Made by a program: the position numbers and the translations under genes. Below, piece by piece: positions 22,878-32,680 of a stretch of 51,086 nt of DNA (position 1 is its first letter; each line of letters opens with the position of its first letter). The DNA lies in assembly GCF_028291745.1 (NCBI RefSeq), contig NZ_JAQGNQ010000088.1, forward strand, positions 1-51,086, read 5' to 3'. This DNA comes from Ramlibacter sp. Its GTDB lineage: Bacteria > Pseudomonadota > Gammaproteobacteria > Burkholderiales > Burkholderiaceae_C. The notes below the pieces were generated by a model that was not told the DNA's origin, made no database searches, and saw only the letters and a list, made by a program, of their open reading frames with translations.

Positions 22878-24410
22878 TCACAGGGGAATGTTGCCGTGCT
22901 TGCGCCACGGATTCTCCAGCTTCTTGTCGCGCAGCATCACCAGCGAGCGGCAGATGCGCTTGCGCGTCTCGTGCGGCAGGATGACGTCGTCGATGAAGCC
23001 GCGGGCCCCGGCGACGAAGGGATTGGCGAAGCGCGCCTTGTATTCGGACTCGCGCGCGGCCAGCTTCGCGGGGTCGCCCTTGTCTTCCCGGAAGATGATC
23101 TCCACCGCACCCTTGGCGCCCATCACCGCGATCTCGGCGTTCGGCCAGGCGAAGTTGACGTCACCGCGCAGGTGCTTGGAACTCATCACGTCATAGGCGC
23201 CGCCATAGGCCTTGCGCGTGATCACGGTCACCTTGGGCACCGTGCATTCGGCGTACGCATACAGCAGCTTGGCGCCATGCTTGATGATGCCGCCGTACTC
23301 CTGCGCCGTACCGGGCATGAAGCCGGGCACGTCGACGAAGGTGACCACCGGGATGTTGAAGGCGTCGCAAAAGCGCACGAAGCGCGCTGCCTTGATCGCG
23401 CTCTTGATGTCGAGGCAGCCCGCCAGCACCAGCGGGTTGTTGGCGACGATCCCCACCGTCTGGCCTTCCATGCGCGCGAAGCCGATGACGATGTTCTTCG
23501 CGTAATCGGGCTGCAGCTCGAAGAAGTCACCGTCGTCCACCGTCTTGGCGATCAGCTCCTTCATGTCGTAGGGCTTGTTGGCGTTGTCGGGAATCAGCGT
23601 GTCGAGCGAGAAGTCCATGCGGTCGGCCGGATCGTTGCTCGGTCGCACCGGCGGCTTCTCGCGGTTGTTCAGCGGCAGGTAGTTGTACAGGCGTCGCAGC
23701 ATGATCAGCGCCTCGACGTCGTTGGCGAATGCGAGGTCGGCGACACCGCTGCGCGTCGTGTGGGTGCCGGCGCCACCGAGCTCCTCGGCGCTCACCTCTT
23801 CGTGGGTCACCGTCTTCACCACCTCGGGGCCGGTCACGAACATGTAGGAGCTGTCCCTGACCATGAAGATGAAGTCGGTCATGGCCGGCGAATACACGGC
23901 GCCGCCGGCGCACGGGCCCATGATCATCGAGATCTGCGGCACCACGCCCGAAGCCATCACGTTGCGCTGGAACACATCGGCGTAGCCACCGAGCGATGCC
24001 ACGCCTTCCTGGATGCGGGCACCGCCCGAATCGTTCAGGCCGATCACCGGCGCGCCGACCTTCATCGCCTGGTCCATCACCTTGCAGATCTTCTCGGCAT
24101 GCGCTTCCGAGAGCGCACCGCCGAAGACGGTGAAGTCCTGGCTGAAGACGAACACCAGCCGGCCGTTGATCATGCCGTAGCCGGTGACCACGCCGTCGCC
24201 CGGCACCTTGTTGTTCTCCATGCCGAAGTCCGTGCAGCGATGCTCCACGAACATGTCCCATTCCTCGAAGGTGCCCTCGTCCAGCAGCAGCTCGAGGCGC
24301 TCGCGCGCGGTGAGCTTGCCCTTCTTGTGCTGGGCCGCGATGCGCCGCTCGCCACCGCCGAGGCGGGCGGCGTCGCGCTTTTGTTCCAGTTGGTCCAGGA
24401 TGTCGTGCAC
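22878..24410 (-). CDS. pccB: Propionyl-CoA carboxylase beta subunit (carboxyltransferase)
   Basis: This is a 510-residue carboxyltransferase of the usual length. It shows the family segments [27 protein letters not shown] (oxyanion hole), [16 protein letters not shown] and [16 protein letters not shown]. It moves CO2 from carboxybiotin on the alpha subunit to propionyl-CoA. The start is GTG with GAGGAG about nine bases upstream. It lies downstream of meaB and upstream of the unknown periplasmic gene and pccA. The beta-unknown-alpha order is unusual, but both carboxylase halves look intact. Confidence 0.95.
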   Translation of the reverse strand: MHDILDQLEQKRDAARLGGGERRIAAQHKKGKLTARERLELLLDEGTFEEWDMFVEHRCTDFGMENNKVPGDGVVTGYGMINGRLVFVFSQDFTVFGGALSEAHAEKICKVMDQAMKVGAPVIGLNDSGGARIQEGVASLGGYADVFQRNVMASGVVPQISMIMGPCAGGAVYSPAMTDFIFMVRDSSYMFVTGPEVVKTVTHEEVSAEELGGAGTHTTRSGVADLAFANDVEALIMLRRLYNYLPLNNREKPPVRPSNDPADRMDFSLDTLIPDNANKPYDMKELIAKTVDDGDFFELQPDYAKNIVIGFARMEGQTVGIVANNPLVLAGCLDIKSAIKAARFVRFCDAFNIPVVTFVDVPGFMPGTAQEYGGIIKHGAKLLYAYAECTVPKVTVITRKAYGGAYDVMSSKHLRGDVNFAWPNAEIAVMGAKGAVEIIFREDKGDPAKLAARESEYKARFANPFVAGARGFIDDVILPHETRKRICRSLVMLRDKKLENPWRKHGNIPL

Positions 24411-24470
24411 TTGTTCTGCTCCTCGTTGGTCATCGCGCGCGTGGCCCGCGATGACTTTGGTGTTTGGATG

Positions 24471-24595
24471 TCATCCCGGGCTCGACCCGGGATCCATGTC
24501 TTCGGATGTCTTCGTGGATCCCGGCTCAAGGCCGGGATGACAAGGGGCGGAGGCCGCAGTGGATCCCGGCTCAAGCCCGGGATGACATGCCGACA
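24471..24595. repeat. Triple dispersed palindrome overlapping the 3' end of meaB
   Basis: Three palindromes of the GGATCCCGG-CTCAA-CCGGGATGACA type lie head to tail. One end of each reads atcccgg and the other ccgggat. They belong to the same family as those at 19865, 35600 and 41546, and here they are translated as the MeaB C-terminal extension. Confidence 0.85.
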
Positions 24596-25580
24596 CCGAC
24601 AGCAGTTGCCGCGCCGCCGTCGACGCCGCCACCCTGCCCTGCTCCACCTCCCGCGTCAGTTGCGGCAGCAACGATCGCACGCCGGGGTGCTCGCGGAAGG
24701 CCTGGCGCAAGCCGGACTCGATGCGCTCCCACATCCAGGCCAGCGCCTGGTGGCGACGCCGCGCTGCCAGCCGGCCGCTGGCCTGCTGCAGTTCGCGAAA
24801 CCGCGTGACGGCCTGCCAGAAGGCCGCCACGCCGTCGCCCGTCAACGCGCTCAGGGCAAGCACCTGCGGATGCCACAGGCTCTCGTCGTGATGCGCATGA
24901 TCGGGCCGGCCGTGCTGGCCGAGGATGCGTAGCGCGCTGGTAATCTGCGCCTCGGCCCGCATGGCCGCATCGCGGTCGATGTCCACCTTGTTGATCGCCA
25001 CCAGGTCGGCCAGCTCCATCACGCCTTTCTTGATCGCCTGCAGGTCGTCGCCGGCATTGGGCAGTTGCAGCAGCACGAACATGTCGGTCATCCCCGCGAC
25101 CGCAATCTCACTCTGGCCCACGCCCACGGTTTCGACGATCACGATGTCGTAGCCGGCCGCCTCGCACACCAGCATGGCCTCGCGCGTGCGGGCCGCGACG
25201 CCTCCGAGCGTGCCGCTGGCCGGGCTCGGGCGGATGTAGGCCTGCGGGTGCACCGACAGGTGTTCCATGCGCGTCTTGTCGCCGAGGATGGAGCCGCCCG
25301 ACAGGGAAGAAGACGGATCGATCGCCAGCACGGCGACGCGATGCCCTTGCGCGATCAGCTTCAGCCCCAGCGCCTCGATGAAGGTGCTCTTGCCGACCCC
25401 GGGCACCCCGGAGATGCCGAGCCGAAAGGAGTTGCCGGTGTGGGGCAGCAGCGCGGTCAGGAGATCGTCGGCGCGCGTGCGGTGGTCGGGCCGCGTCGAT
25501 TCAAGAAGCGTGATGGCCTTGGCGACGGCGCGGCGTTGCGCAGCACCATCGGGTCCCAGGATCGCCTCTGAAAGCTTCAC
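24471..25580 (-). CDS. meaB: MeaB/ArgK GTPase chaperone of methylmalonyl-CoA mutase, with repeat-derived C-terminus
   Basis: This is a G3E-type P-loop GTPase that loads and protects the B12 cofactor of methylmalonyl-CoA mutase, encoded just upstream. Seen are Walker A GVPGVGKST, IDPSSSLSGGSILGDKTRM, ETVGVGQSE and NKVD. The start is GTG. The family usually ends about where residue 331 falls here (ARQLLSVSA). The remaining 38 residues (CHPGLEPGST and similar, 24474-24587) are translated from a cluster of dispersed palindromic repeats, and the stop codon also lies in repeat sequence. The catalytic core is intact, so the tail is probably tolerated. Confidence 0.94.
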   Translation of the reverse strand: MKLSEAILGPDGAAQRRAVAKAITLLESTRPDHRTRADDLLTALLPHTGNSFRLGISGVPGVGKSTFIEALGLKLIAQGHRVAVLAIDPSSSLSGGSILGDKTRMEHLSVHPQAYIRPSPASGTLGGVAARTREAMLVCEAAGYDIVIVETVGVGQSEIAVAGMTDMFVLLQLPNAGDDLQAIKKGVMELADLVAINKVDIDRDAAMRAEAQITSALRILGQHGRPDHAHHDESLWHPQVLALSALTGDGVAAFWQAVTRFRELQQASGRLAARRRHQALAWMWERIESGLRQAFREHPGVRSLLPQLTREVEQGRVAASTAARQLLSVSACHPGLEPGSTAASAPCHPGLEPGSTKTSEDMDPGSSPG

Positions 25581-25600
25581 CGCCGCGCGCCCCCACCCCA

Positions 25601-25700
25601 GCCCTCCCCCGCAGCGGGAGGGAGCAAATCCATTGGGGTCAGGTTCGGATTTTGCCGCCGCTTGCCCTCACCCCAACCCGCTCCCAGAGGGAGAGGGAGA
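25601..25700. repeat. Pyrimidine-rich inverted repeats between mutase and meaB
   Basis: The gap contains a 7-base inverted repeat (ccctccc / gggaggg, about 25602-25622) and a second C-rich/G-rich element (ctccc-agagggagagg, about 25680-25697). They resemble the ccctctccc elements at 37762 and 46174, a second dispersed family distinct from the tcatcccggg type. No gene is seen in the 133-base gap. Confidence 0.6.
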
Positions 25701-25713
25701 AAAGCGGGAGACA

Positions 25714-27876
25714 TCATTCGCGTGCCATCGCTTGCCGGATCTGCTCCAGCACGTCTTTTGCGCTGGCAGGGATCGGCGTGCCGGGCCCGTAGATGCCCTT
25801 CACGCCGGCGTTGTACAGGAACTCGTAGTCCTGCTGCGGAATGACGCCACCCACGAACACGATGATGTCGTCCGCTCCCTGCTTCTCCAGCTCCGCGATG
25901 ATCGCCGGCACCAGCGTCTTGTGACCCGCCGCCAGCGTGCTGATGCCCACCGCGTGCACGTCGTTCTCGATCGCCTGCCGCGCGCATTCCTCGGGGGTCT
26001 GGAACAGCGGTCCCATGTCGACATCGAAGCCGAGATCGGCATACGCCGTGGCCACCACCTTGGCGCCACGGTCGTGGCCGTCCTGCCCCAGCTTGGCGAC
26101 CATCACGCGCGGCCGGCGGCCGTGCTCCTCGGCGAAGGCCGCGATTTCCTTCTTCAGGTTGTCCCAGCCCTCGGCCGAGTCGTAGGCGGCTGCATACACA
26201 CCGGTCACCTTCTGCGTGTCGGCGCGATGGCGCCCGTAAATCTTTTCCAGCGCCTCGCTCACCTCGCCCACCGTCGCGCGCAGGCGGCTGGCCTGGATCG
26301 CCAGCTCCAGCAGGTTGCCCTTGCCGGTGCGCGCCGCCGTCGTCAGCGCCTCCAGCGCGGCGTGCACTGCCGCGCCGTCGCGCGTCGCGCGGATCTGCTG
26401 CAGCCGCACGATCTGCTGCTCGCGCACGCGGACGTTGTCCACCTCCAGGATGTCCAGTGGGTCGTCCTTGCCCGCCTTGTACTTGTTGACGCCGACGATC
26501 ACATCGCGGCCGGAGTCGATGCGCGCCTGCTTCTGCGCCGCCGCCGCCTCGATCTTCAGCTTGGCCCAGCCCGAGTCCACCGCGCGCGTCATGCCGCCCA
26601 GGGCCTCGACCTCCTCGATGATCTTCCAGGCCGCATCGGCCATGTCCTGCGTCAGCTTCTCCATCATGTAGCTGCCGGCCCAGGGGTCGATCACGTTCGG
26701 GATGTGCGTCTCTTCCTGCAGGATCAGCTGCGTGTTGCGGGCGACCCGCGCACTGAACTCCGTGGGCAGCGCGATCGCCTCGTCGAAGCTGTTGGTGTGC
26801 AGCGACTGCGTGCCGCCGAACACCGCCGCCATCGCCTCGATCGTCGTGCGCACGATGTTGTTGTAGGGGTCCTGCTCGGTCAGCGACCAGCCCGAGGTCT
26901 GGCAATGCGTGCGCAGCATCAGGCTCTTGGGATTGCTGGCGCCGAAGCCCTGCATGATGCGGCACCACAGCAGCCGCGCCGCGCGCATCTTGGCGATCTC
27001 GAGATAGAAGTTCATCCCGATGGCCCAGAAGAAGGACAGCCGCGGCGCGAACGCGTCCACGTCCAGTCCCTTGGCCAGCGCGGTCTTCACGTACTCCTTG
27101 CCGTCGGCCAGCGTGAAGGCCAGCTCCAGCGCCTGGTTGGCCCCCGCCTCCTGCATGTGATAGCCGGAGATCGAGATCGAGTTGAACTTCGGCATGTTCT
27201 GCGCCGTGTACTCGATGATGTCGCCCACGATCCGCATCGAAGGCTCGGGCGGATAGATGTAGGTGTTGCGGACCATGAACTCCTTGAGGATGTCGTTCTG
27301 GATCGTCCCGGAGAGCTGGTCCTGCTTCACCCCTTGTTCTTCCGCCGCGACCACGTAGCCGGCCAGCACCGGCAGCACGGCGCCGTTCATGGTCATGGAC
27401 ACCGAGACCTGGTCGAGGGGGATGCCGTCGAACAGGATCTTCATGTCCTCCACGGAATCGATGGCCACGCCGGCCTTGCCGACATCGCCGACCACGCGCG
27501 GGTGGTCGCTGTCGTAGCCGCGATGGGTCGCCAGGTCGAAGGCGACGCTCACGCCCTGCCCGCCCCCGGCCAGGCCCTTGCGGTAGAACGCGTTGGATTC
27601 CTCCGCCGTGGAGAAGCCCGCGTACTGGCGGATCGTCCAGGGCCGCGCCGCGTACATCGTGGCCTGCGGCCCGCGCAGGAAGGGCGCGAATCCCGGCAAG
27701 GTGTCGGCGTACGGCAGCCCCTGCAGGTCGGCGGCGGTGTAGAGCGGCTTGACGGCGATGCCGTCCGGCGTGACCCAGTTCAAGGCGTTCAGGTCGCCGC
27801 CGGGCGCCGAGCGGGCGGCGGCTTTCTTCCATTCCTCGAGCGAGGGAGGCTTGAATTCGGGCGCGTTCGAGCTCAT
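25714..27876 (-). CDS. scpA: Methylmalonyl-CoA mutase (B12-dependent)
   Basis: This is a 720-residue single-chain mutase that interconverts (2R)-methylmalonyl-CoA and succinyl-CoA. The N-terminal substrate-binding TIM barrel includes [36 protein letters not shown] and the [10 protein letters not shown] region. The C-terminal cobalamin-binding domain has the DxHxxG signature in [12 protein letters not shown]. The ATG at 27876 has AGGA about nine bases upstream and is preferred over an in-frame start seven codons earlier. It is the first gene of the propionate cluster, followed by repeats and then meaB. It should feed propionyl-CoA carbon into the TCA cycle. Confidence 0.96.
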   Translation of the reverse strand: MSSNAPEFKPPSLEEWKKAAARSAPGGDLNALNWVTPDGIAVKPLYTAADLQGLPYADTLPGFAPFLRGPQATMYAARPWTIRQYAGFSTAEESNAFYRKGLAGGGQGVSVAFDLATHRGYDSDHPRVVGDVGKAGVAIDSVEDMKILFDGIPLDQVSVSMTMNGAVLPVLAGYVVAAEEQGVKQDQLSGTIQNDILKEFMVRNTYIYPPEPSMRIVGDIIEYTAQNMPKFNSISISGYHMQEAGANQALELAFTLADGKEYVKTALAKGLDVDAFAPRLSFFWAIGMNFYLEIAKMRAARLLWCRIMQGFGASNPKSLMLRTHCQTSGWSLTEQDPYNNIVRTTIEAMAAVFGGTQSLHTNSFDEAIALPTEFSARVARNTQLILQEETHIPNVIDPWAGSYMMEKLTQDMADAAWKIIEEVEALGGMTRAVDSGWAKLKIEAAAAQKQARIDSGRDVIVGVNKYKAGKDDPLDILEVDNVRVREQQIVRLQQIRATRDGAAVHAALEALTTAARTGKGNLLELAIQASRLRATVGEVSEALEKIYGRHRADTQKVTGVYAAAYDSAEGWDNLKKEIAAFAEEHGRRPRVMVAKLGQDGHDRGAKVVATAYADLGFDVDMGPLFQTPEECARQAIENDVHAVGISTLAAGHKTLVPAIIAELEKQGADDIIVFVGGVIPQQDYEFLYNAGVKGIYGPGTPIPASAKDVLEQIRQAMARE

Positions 27877-27946
27877 GGCAAATCCTGTGGGGGCCACGGG
27901 TGTGCCCGCGGTCGAGGGATCTTACCGCCGCGCCCGGGGGCAAATC

Positions 27947-28489
27947 TCAGCGGACCAGCCGCTCCAGGTCCGCCTGCGGCAGGCGGTGTTCCTCGTAGTG
28001 TTCGCGGGCGCGCTGCAGCTTGGTGAACACGTCCTCGTAGGCGCTGATGCGGCCGTCCTCGAAGTAGACGTAGCCGGCGCTGACGTGGAACCAGGTGATC
28101 ATCTCCGGCACGTCGTCGGGGACCACGAGCGTGTGCGTCTCGCCCGGGGCCTCCATCACGAAGGAGCCCTCGGTTGCCACCCAGTCGTGCTCCAGGTAGA
28201 ACCAGCGGCCCTTCATCACGTGCGCATGCACGGCGCCGAAATGGCGGTGGCAGGACAGCACGCCCGACTTGCGCACGCGCAGCAGGTTGACGTAGTAGCC
28301 CTGCGTCACCCCGAAGGTGAGCGGCAGGAAGGCGACGTTCTCGGCCTGCTGCACCCAGCGCTCCTCGGGCACGTCGCCCACGTCCTGCAGGAAGATCTCC
28401 GGCCGGGCGCCGGGCGGCACCGGATCGGGCGCGGGCCGGATGGCGCGCGGATTGGCGAAGTTGCGGGTGAGGTTGCGAGCGGGGTTCAT
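27947..28489 (-). CDS. Cupin-domain protein, 2,4'-dihydroxyacetophenone dioxygenase-like
   Basis: This 180-residue single-cupin protein has the first metal-binding motif in SCHRHFGAVHAHVMKGRWFY and a later segment (GSFVMEAPGETHTLVVPDD) that supplies the last His. The overall text resembles the 2,4'-dihydroxyacetophenone dioxygenase family, which cleaves C-C bonds with a non-haem iron. The substrate here is unknown. It is divergent from the Bug receptor gene and shares the 28490-28575 control region with it, so both may respond to the same aromatic or carboxylate compound. Metal-dependent oxygenase is likely; the exact reaction is a guess. Confidence 0.75.
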   Translation of the reverse strand: MNPARNLTRNFANPRAIRPAPDPVPPGARPEIFLQDVGDVPEERWVQQAENVAFLPLTFGVTQGYYVNLLRVRKSGVLSCHRHFGAVHAHVMKGRWFYLEHDWVATEGSFVMEAPGETHTLVVPDDVPEMITWFHVSAGYVYFEDGRISAYEDVFTKLQRAREHYEEHRLPQADLERLVR

Positions 28490-28535
28490 GCCGCAAGCGT
28501 ACCCGCGTGCCAGCGGCTGCGGGCGCTAAGATTCC

Positions 28536-28548
28536 GGAACGTCGTTCC
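28536..28548. promoter_or_regulatory. Perfect 6+1+6 palindrome, candidate operator between divergent genes
   Basis: The sequence ggaacg-t-cgttcc is a perfect inverted repeat in the region between the divergent cupin and Bug receptor genes. It directly abuts an in-frame ATG at 28549. Short TTCC/GGAA palindromes of this kind suit IclR- or GntR-type dimers, but no regulator gene lies beside it. Confidence 0.5.
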
Positions 28549-28575
28549 ATGATTCAGAACACAGGAGACAAGACC

Positions 28576-29544
28576 TTGCGTTGCAGCCAACTCTGCGCCG
28601 GCCTGTTCGCGGGCGCCCTGGCGCTGGCCGCGGCCATGCCCGCCGCCGCCCAGGACTATCCCAGGGGCACCGTGAAGATCATCGTGCCCTTCCCGCCGGG
28701 CGGCCCGACCGACACGGTGGGCCGGCTGATCGGCATGAAGCTGCAGGAGATGTGGGGGCAACCGGTCATCATTGACTACAAGCCGGGCGCCGGCACGGTG
28801 ATCGGCGCCGACTACGTGGCCAAGTCCGCGCCCGACGGCCTGACCATCGGCATGGTGAACTCCTCGCTGGCGGTCAACCCGACGCTGCGCAAGAAGCTGC
28901 CCTACGACACGCTCAAGGACCTCACCGGCGTCACCCAGCTGTTCAACATGCAGCTGGCCATCGTCGCCCGGCCCGATGCGCCCTTCAACAACGTGAAGGA
29001 ACTGATCGCCTATGCCAAGGCGCACCCGGGCCAGCTCAATTACGGCACGCCAGGCGCCGGCAGCACCACCCACCTGGGCGCGGAGCTTCTCAAGCGCGAG
29101 GCCGGCTTCGACATGCAGCACATCGCCATGAAGGGCAGCGCCCCGGCCCACACGGAGCTGATGGGTGGCCGCCTCGACCTGGTGGTCGATCCGCTGCTGT
29201 CGGTGCTGCCCTTCGTGCAGGCCGGCAAGATGAAGCTGATCGCCACCATGGGCGACAAGCGCGTGCCGGGCGTCAACGCCCCCACCGTGGCCGAAGTCCT
29301 TCCCGGCTTCAACGTCGGCGCCTTGCTCGGCTTCGTCGTGCCCGCGGGCACGCCCCCGGCCGTGATCCACAAGCTCCAGGCCGACACCGCCAAGGTGCTG
29401 GCCATGCCCGAACTGAAGAAGCGCGCGGAGGAATACGGCATGGAGATCGTGGCCAGCAAGCCCGAGCAGTTCAATGCCTTCCTCGCCAGCGAAGTGCGCA
29501 AGTGGGCCCGCGTGGTCACCGACGCGCACATCGAAGCCGATTGA
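28576..29544 (+). CDS. Bug-family (TctC) tripartite tricarboxylate transport substrate-binding receptor
   Basis: This 322-residue periplasmic solute receptor has a Sec signal peptide (LCAGLFAGALALAAAMPAAA) and the family landmarks YPRGTVKIIVPFPPGGPTD, GAGTVIGADYVAKSAPDG and GTPGAGSTTHLGAELL. The start is probably TTG at 28576, since AGGAG sits eight bases before it. The in-frame ATG at 28549 lacks a ribosome site and touches a palindrome. No TctA/TctB membrane genes are adjacent, which is common for Bug proteins in Burkholderiales. The ligand is probably an organic acid. The TauD/TfdA dioxygenase begins 22 bases downstream and is likely co-transcribed. Confidence 0.9.
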   Translation: MRCSQLCAGLFAGALALAAAMPAAAQDYPRGTVKIIVPFPPGGPTDTVGRLIGMKLQEMWGQPVIIDYKPGAGTVIGADYVAKSAPDGLTIGMVNSSLAVNPTLRKKLPYDTLKDLTGVTQLFNMQLAIVARPDAPFNNVKELIAYAKAHPGQLNYGTPGAGSTTHLGAELLKREAGFDMQHIAMKGSAPAHTELMGGRLDLVVDPLLSVLPFVQAGKMKLIATMGDKRVPGVNAPTVAEVLPGFNVGALLGFVVPAGTPPAVIHKLQADTAKVLAMPELKKRAEEYGMEIVASKPEQFNAFLASEVRKWARVVTDAHIEAD

Positions 29545-29566
29545 TCCCCAAGGACGCACAGCCACC

Positions 29567-30445
29567 ATGAGCCTGCATTTGAAACCCCTGCATTCCGTGT
29601 TCGTCGCCGAGGCGAGCGGCATCGACCTCACCCAGCCGCTGGCGGACCGGGACGTGCGCGCGATCAACGCCGCCATGAACGAACACGCCGTGCTCGTGTG
29701 GCGCGGCCAACCGATGACGGCGCAGCAGCAGATCGGCTTCGCCAAGTCGTTCGGCCCGCTGGACATCGGCTTGAAGCGCGTGTTCAAGCGCCCCGAGCGG
29801 CTGGAAGACGAACGCCTGATCGACATCTCCAACGTCGACGCCCAGGGCAACGTGGCCAGGCGCGACTCGCCCAGGAACCTGTCGAACTTCGCCAACCAGC
29901 TGTGGCATTCCGACAGCTCCTTCATGGATCCGCGCGCGGCCTATTCGATGCTCCATTGCGTGATCAAGCCAAGCTGGGGCGGCAACACCGAGTTCGCCGA
30001 CCTGCGCGCGGCCTACGACACGCTCGACGAGCGCAGCAAGGCGCAGATCCAGGACCTGAAGGCGGAGCACTTCGCGCTGCACACGCGCATCCTGCTGGGC
30101 GACGACGCGTACACCGACGATCAGAAGAAGGAGATCCCGCCGGCCGTCTGGCCGCTGGTGCAGACGCATGCGGGGTCCGGCCGCAAGCTGCTGTTCGTCG
30201 GCGTGCACGCGCGCCAGATCCTCGGCTGGCCGACGGCGGAGAGCCGCATGTTCCTGCAGGATCTGCTGGAGCACGCGACCCAGCGGGAGCGCGTCTACGC
30301 GCACCAGTGGCAGGTGGGCGACCTGGTGATGTGGGACAACCGCAGCACCGTGCACCGCGGCCGCCGCTACGACGTGAGCGAACGGCGCGAGCTGCGCCGC
30401 ACCACCGTCAACGACACGCCGCAGGCCATGCTGCTGGCGGCCTGA
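29567..30445 (+). CDS. TauD/TfdA-family 2-oxoglutarate-dependent dioxygenase
   Basis: This is a 292-residue non-haem iron oxygenase. The Fe ligands are visible as HSD in LWHSDSSFMDP and the distal His in STVHRGRRYD; the following Arg region (RELRRTTVND) fits 2-oxoglutarate binding. The family hydroxylates taurine, 2,4-D and many other small acids, releasing sulphite, phenol or aldehyde. The pairing with a Bug receptor suggests an imported acid as substrate; which one is unknown. The ATG at 29567 is chosen because a longer in-frame reading overlaps the Bug gene by 71 bases and does not resemble the family. Confidence 0.9.
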   Translation: MSLHLKPLHSVFVAEASGIDLTQPLADRDVRAINAAMNEHAVLVWRGQPMTAQQQIGFAKSFGPLDIGLKRVFKRPERLEDERLIDISNVDAQGNVARRDSPRNLSNFANQLWHSDSSFMDPRAAYSMLHCVIKPSWGGNTEFADLRAAYDTLDERSKAQIQDLKAEHFALHTRILLGDDAYTDDQKKEIPPAVWPLVQTHAGSGRKLLFVGVHARQILGWPTAESRMFLQDLLEHATQRERVYAHQWQVGDLVMWDNRSTVHRGRRYDVSERRELRRTTVNDTPQAMLLAA

Positions 30446-30454
30446 TCCGCCCCG

Positions 30455-32542
30455 TCAACTTGCGACCGGCCGCGCCACCGGCTCGGCCCGCGCGAGCAGG
30501 TCGACCAGCGCCGCGCAGCGCTCGAGCAGTTCGCCAGGCTGTTCGCTGGCGGCCGCCTGTTCCAGTGCACGGCTGGCGCGGCTGGCCTCCTTGAAGCCGT
30601 ACATGGCCAGGCTGCCGGCCAGCTTGTGCGCCGTGGCGCGAATGGTCTCGCGATCGCCCTGCGCCGCGGCCGCCGAGAGCTCCTCGGCGAGCTCCCGCCG
30701 CGACGACAGGAATGCCGGCATCAGCGGCATCAAGCCGGGCTCGATCCACACGCGGCGGTCACCCGGCGACCCGGCAAGCGCGGCCGGCGTTGCGGCCTGC
30801 ACCGGGTCCTGCCCGCGCAACACGGCAAACACCTCCTCGCGGCTGGCGGGCTTGGCGAGGTACAGGTCGAATCCCGCCCCCAGGCATTGCCGGCGCGTGG
30901 CGTCGTCGTCGTGCGCCGAGAAGGCGGCGATCAGGCTGGGCGACTCGCCGTGTTCGCGTTGCCAGCCGCGGATCTCGTGCGCCGCCTCGATGCCGCCCAT
31001 GACGGGCATCTCGATGTCCAGGAAGATCACGTCCGGCCGCTGCTCGCGCACCAGTTGCAGCGCCGCGCGCCCGTTCACGGCCGTGCGCACCACGAGCGGC
31101 GGGCTTGGCAGCAGGCTTTTCAGCACCACGATGTTGTATTCGTCGTCGTCCACCAGCAGCACGGACAGCTCCGGCAAGGCTTGCTGCTGCGCCGGCCCGA
31201 TGTCGGGCACCCTGCCGGGCGCGACCTGCACCGGCGGCGCCGCATGCCACAGCGGCAGCCGCAAGGCGAGCGTCGTGCCCTCGGGCCCCGAGGTCATGCG
31301 CAGCGACCCGCGCTGCACCCGCGCCATCAGGCGCGCCGAATACGCGCCCAGGCCGGTGCCGCCCCGCTTGCCGTGGGTGGCGTATTTCTCGAAGAAGCGC
31401 TCGCGCACGGACTCGGGCATCTCGCCCGCGTTGGCTATGTCCAGGGCCACCGCATCGCCGTTGTCGTCGCTCACGCGCCGCAGCGTGACGCGCACGTCGG
31501 CATCGTCGGGCGACGCCTCGAGCGCGTTCTTCAGGAGGTTGGCGATGGTGGAATAGCAAAGCAGATCCTCGCCCTGCGCGTACACCGGCTCGGGCGGCAG
31601 GTCCGCCACCATGCGCACGTTCTTGGAACGCGCGTGCGCCTGCAGCTCGCGCACCACCGTGTTCACGTGCGCGGCCAGATCCACGGCCTGCGCGCGCAGG
31701 CGATAGCTGCCCTCCTCCATGCGGAACAGGTCGAGCGACAGGTTCACCATGCTCAGGACGCGCAGCGCGGCACGTTCGACCGTGCCCAGGAGTTCGTCCT
31801 CCACCGGATCGGGCGGATGGCGCTCGCGCAGCAGCCGCGGCACCGAGGCGATGCTGGCCAGCGGCGTCTTCAGGTCGTGGCGGGCGATGCGCTCCACTTC
31901 CTCGCGCATGCGGAAGGCTTCGCGCAGGGCCTTGTTCTGGTCTTCCAGCTGGCGCACCAGCGCGTCGAGGTGTTCGCGCTGCTCCGCCTCCTTGGCCTGC
32001 TGCGTGTCGGCAATGTGCGAGAAGATGTTGGTGAAGACCACCAGCAGCACCATCGTCACGCCGACGCGCGCGGCCATGGGCGCGCCCAGGTGCATCCAGG
32101 CCAGCGGGATCGCCAGCATCACCAGGCTGAGGTTCAGGATGTTGGCCGTGCGCCGCGGCAGCATGAAGTGGAACAGCAGCAGGCCGGGGTAGACCCACAG
32201 GATCCCGATCAGCCCGTTGTTGTACATCGCGGTGCCCAGCCCGATGGCGGAGGCCACGAAGATCGCGCCCGCCGGCACCACGGGCAAGCGCCCCAGGCCG
32301 ATGGCAACCGTGTTGGCCAGCAGGCACACCAGGAAGGCGCAGGTGGCGACGCCGAGGATCAGCCGGCCCTGGAAGAAGTTGTTGACGGCAAACGGGCCGA
32401 GCAGCAAGGTGCCGGCGACCGAGAGCCCGAGGAAGATCTTCTGGCGGTGGGCTTCGATGAAGCCGGGAGCCAGGGCACGTGCAGCTTGCTCCTCGGGACC
32501 GGCGGGCGGCCCGGGGAATTGCGGTTCCTCGTACAAGGCCAC
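30455..32542 (-). CDS. Membrane hybrid histidine kinase with receiver and Hpt domains
   Basis: This 695-residue protein has five or six N-terminal hydrophobic segments (about residues 30-185) with little periplasmic loop, suggesting sensing within the membrane. A coiled linker follows. The dimerisation box is unusual in lacking the Glu after His: RHDLKTPLASI rather than HELRTP. The HATPase part carries NLLKNALEAS and GGTGLGAYSARL. A receiver domain (SVLLVDDDEYN, VIFLDIEMPVMGG) and an Hpt domain (ATAHKLAGSLAMYGF) complete it. The GTG start at 32542 has GGAGGAG ten bases upstream. It converges with the TauD gene with a 9-base gap. No cognate output regulator lies nearby. Confidence 0.87.
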   Translation of the reverse strand: MALYEEPQFPGPPAGPEEQAARALAPGFIEAHRQKIFLGLSVAGTLLLGPFAVNNFFQGRLILGVATCAFLVCLLANTVAIGLGRLPVVPAGAIFVASAIGLGTAMYNNGLIGILWVYPGLLLFHFMLPRRTANILNLSLVMLAIPLAWMHLGAPMAARVGVTMVLLVVFTNIFSHIADTQQAKEAEQREHLDALVRQLEDQNKALREAFRMREEVERIARHDLKTPLASIASVPRLLRERHPPDPVEDELLGTVERAALRVLSMVNLSLDLFRMEEGSYRLRAQAVDLAAHVNTVVRELQAHARSKNVRMVADLPPEPVYAQGEDLLCYSTIANLLKNALEASPDDADVRVTLRRVSDDNGDAVALDIANAGEMPESVRERFFEKYATHGKRGGTGLGAYSARLMARVQRGSLRMTSGPEGTTLALRLPLWHAAPPVQVAPGRVPDIGPAQQQALPELSVLLVDDDEYNIVVLKSLLPSPPLVVRTAVNGRAALQLVREQRPDVIFLDIEMPVMGGIEAAHEIRGWQREHGESPSLIAAFSAHDDDATRRQCLGAGFDLYLAKPASREEVFAVLRGQDPVQAATPAALAGSPGDRRVWIEPGLMPLMPAFLSSRRELAEELSAAAAQGDRETIRATAHKLAGSLAMYGFKEASRASRALEQAAASEQPGELLERCAALVDLLARAEPVARPVAS

Positions 32543-32645
32543 TTTCGGCTTACTCCTCCGTATGGCGCGCCGATTATGGAGGCGGCAGGCGCGCCCGCCT
32601 AGCGCTGAACAGTGGAGAACCGCACAGTGTTGCAAATCGCCCCAA

Positions 32646-32676
32646 GGATGCATTGCGGTCAAGCCGCAATGCATCC
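32646..32676. repeat. Perfect 13-base palindrome after gcdH
   Basis: A 13-base perfect stem (ggatgcattgcgg / ccgcaatgcatcc) with loop tcaag lies just past the gcdH stop. It belongs to the dispersed tca-loop palindrome family. A copy of part of this sequence occurs at about 35697-35715. It could form a strong mRNA hairpin for gcdH. Confidence 0.8.
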
Positions 32677-32680
32677 GGGT

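Noticed and set aside
28549..28575. ATG at 28549 as the start of the Bug receptor
   Set aside because: It lacks a ribosome site and abuts a palindrome, whereas TTG at 28576 has AGGAG at ideal spacing. It remains possible.
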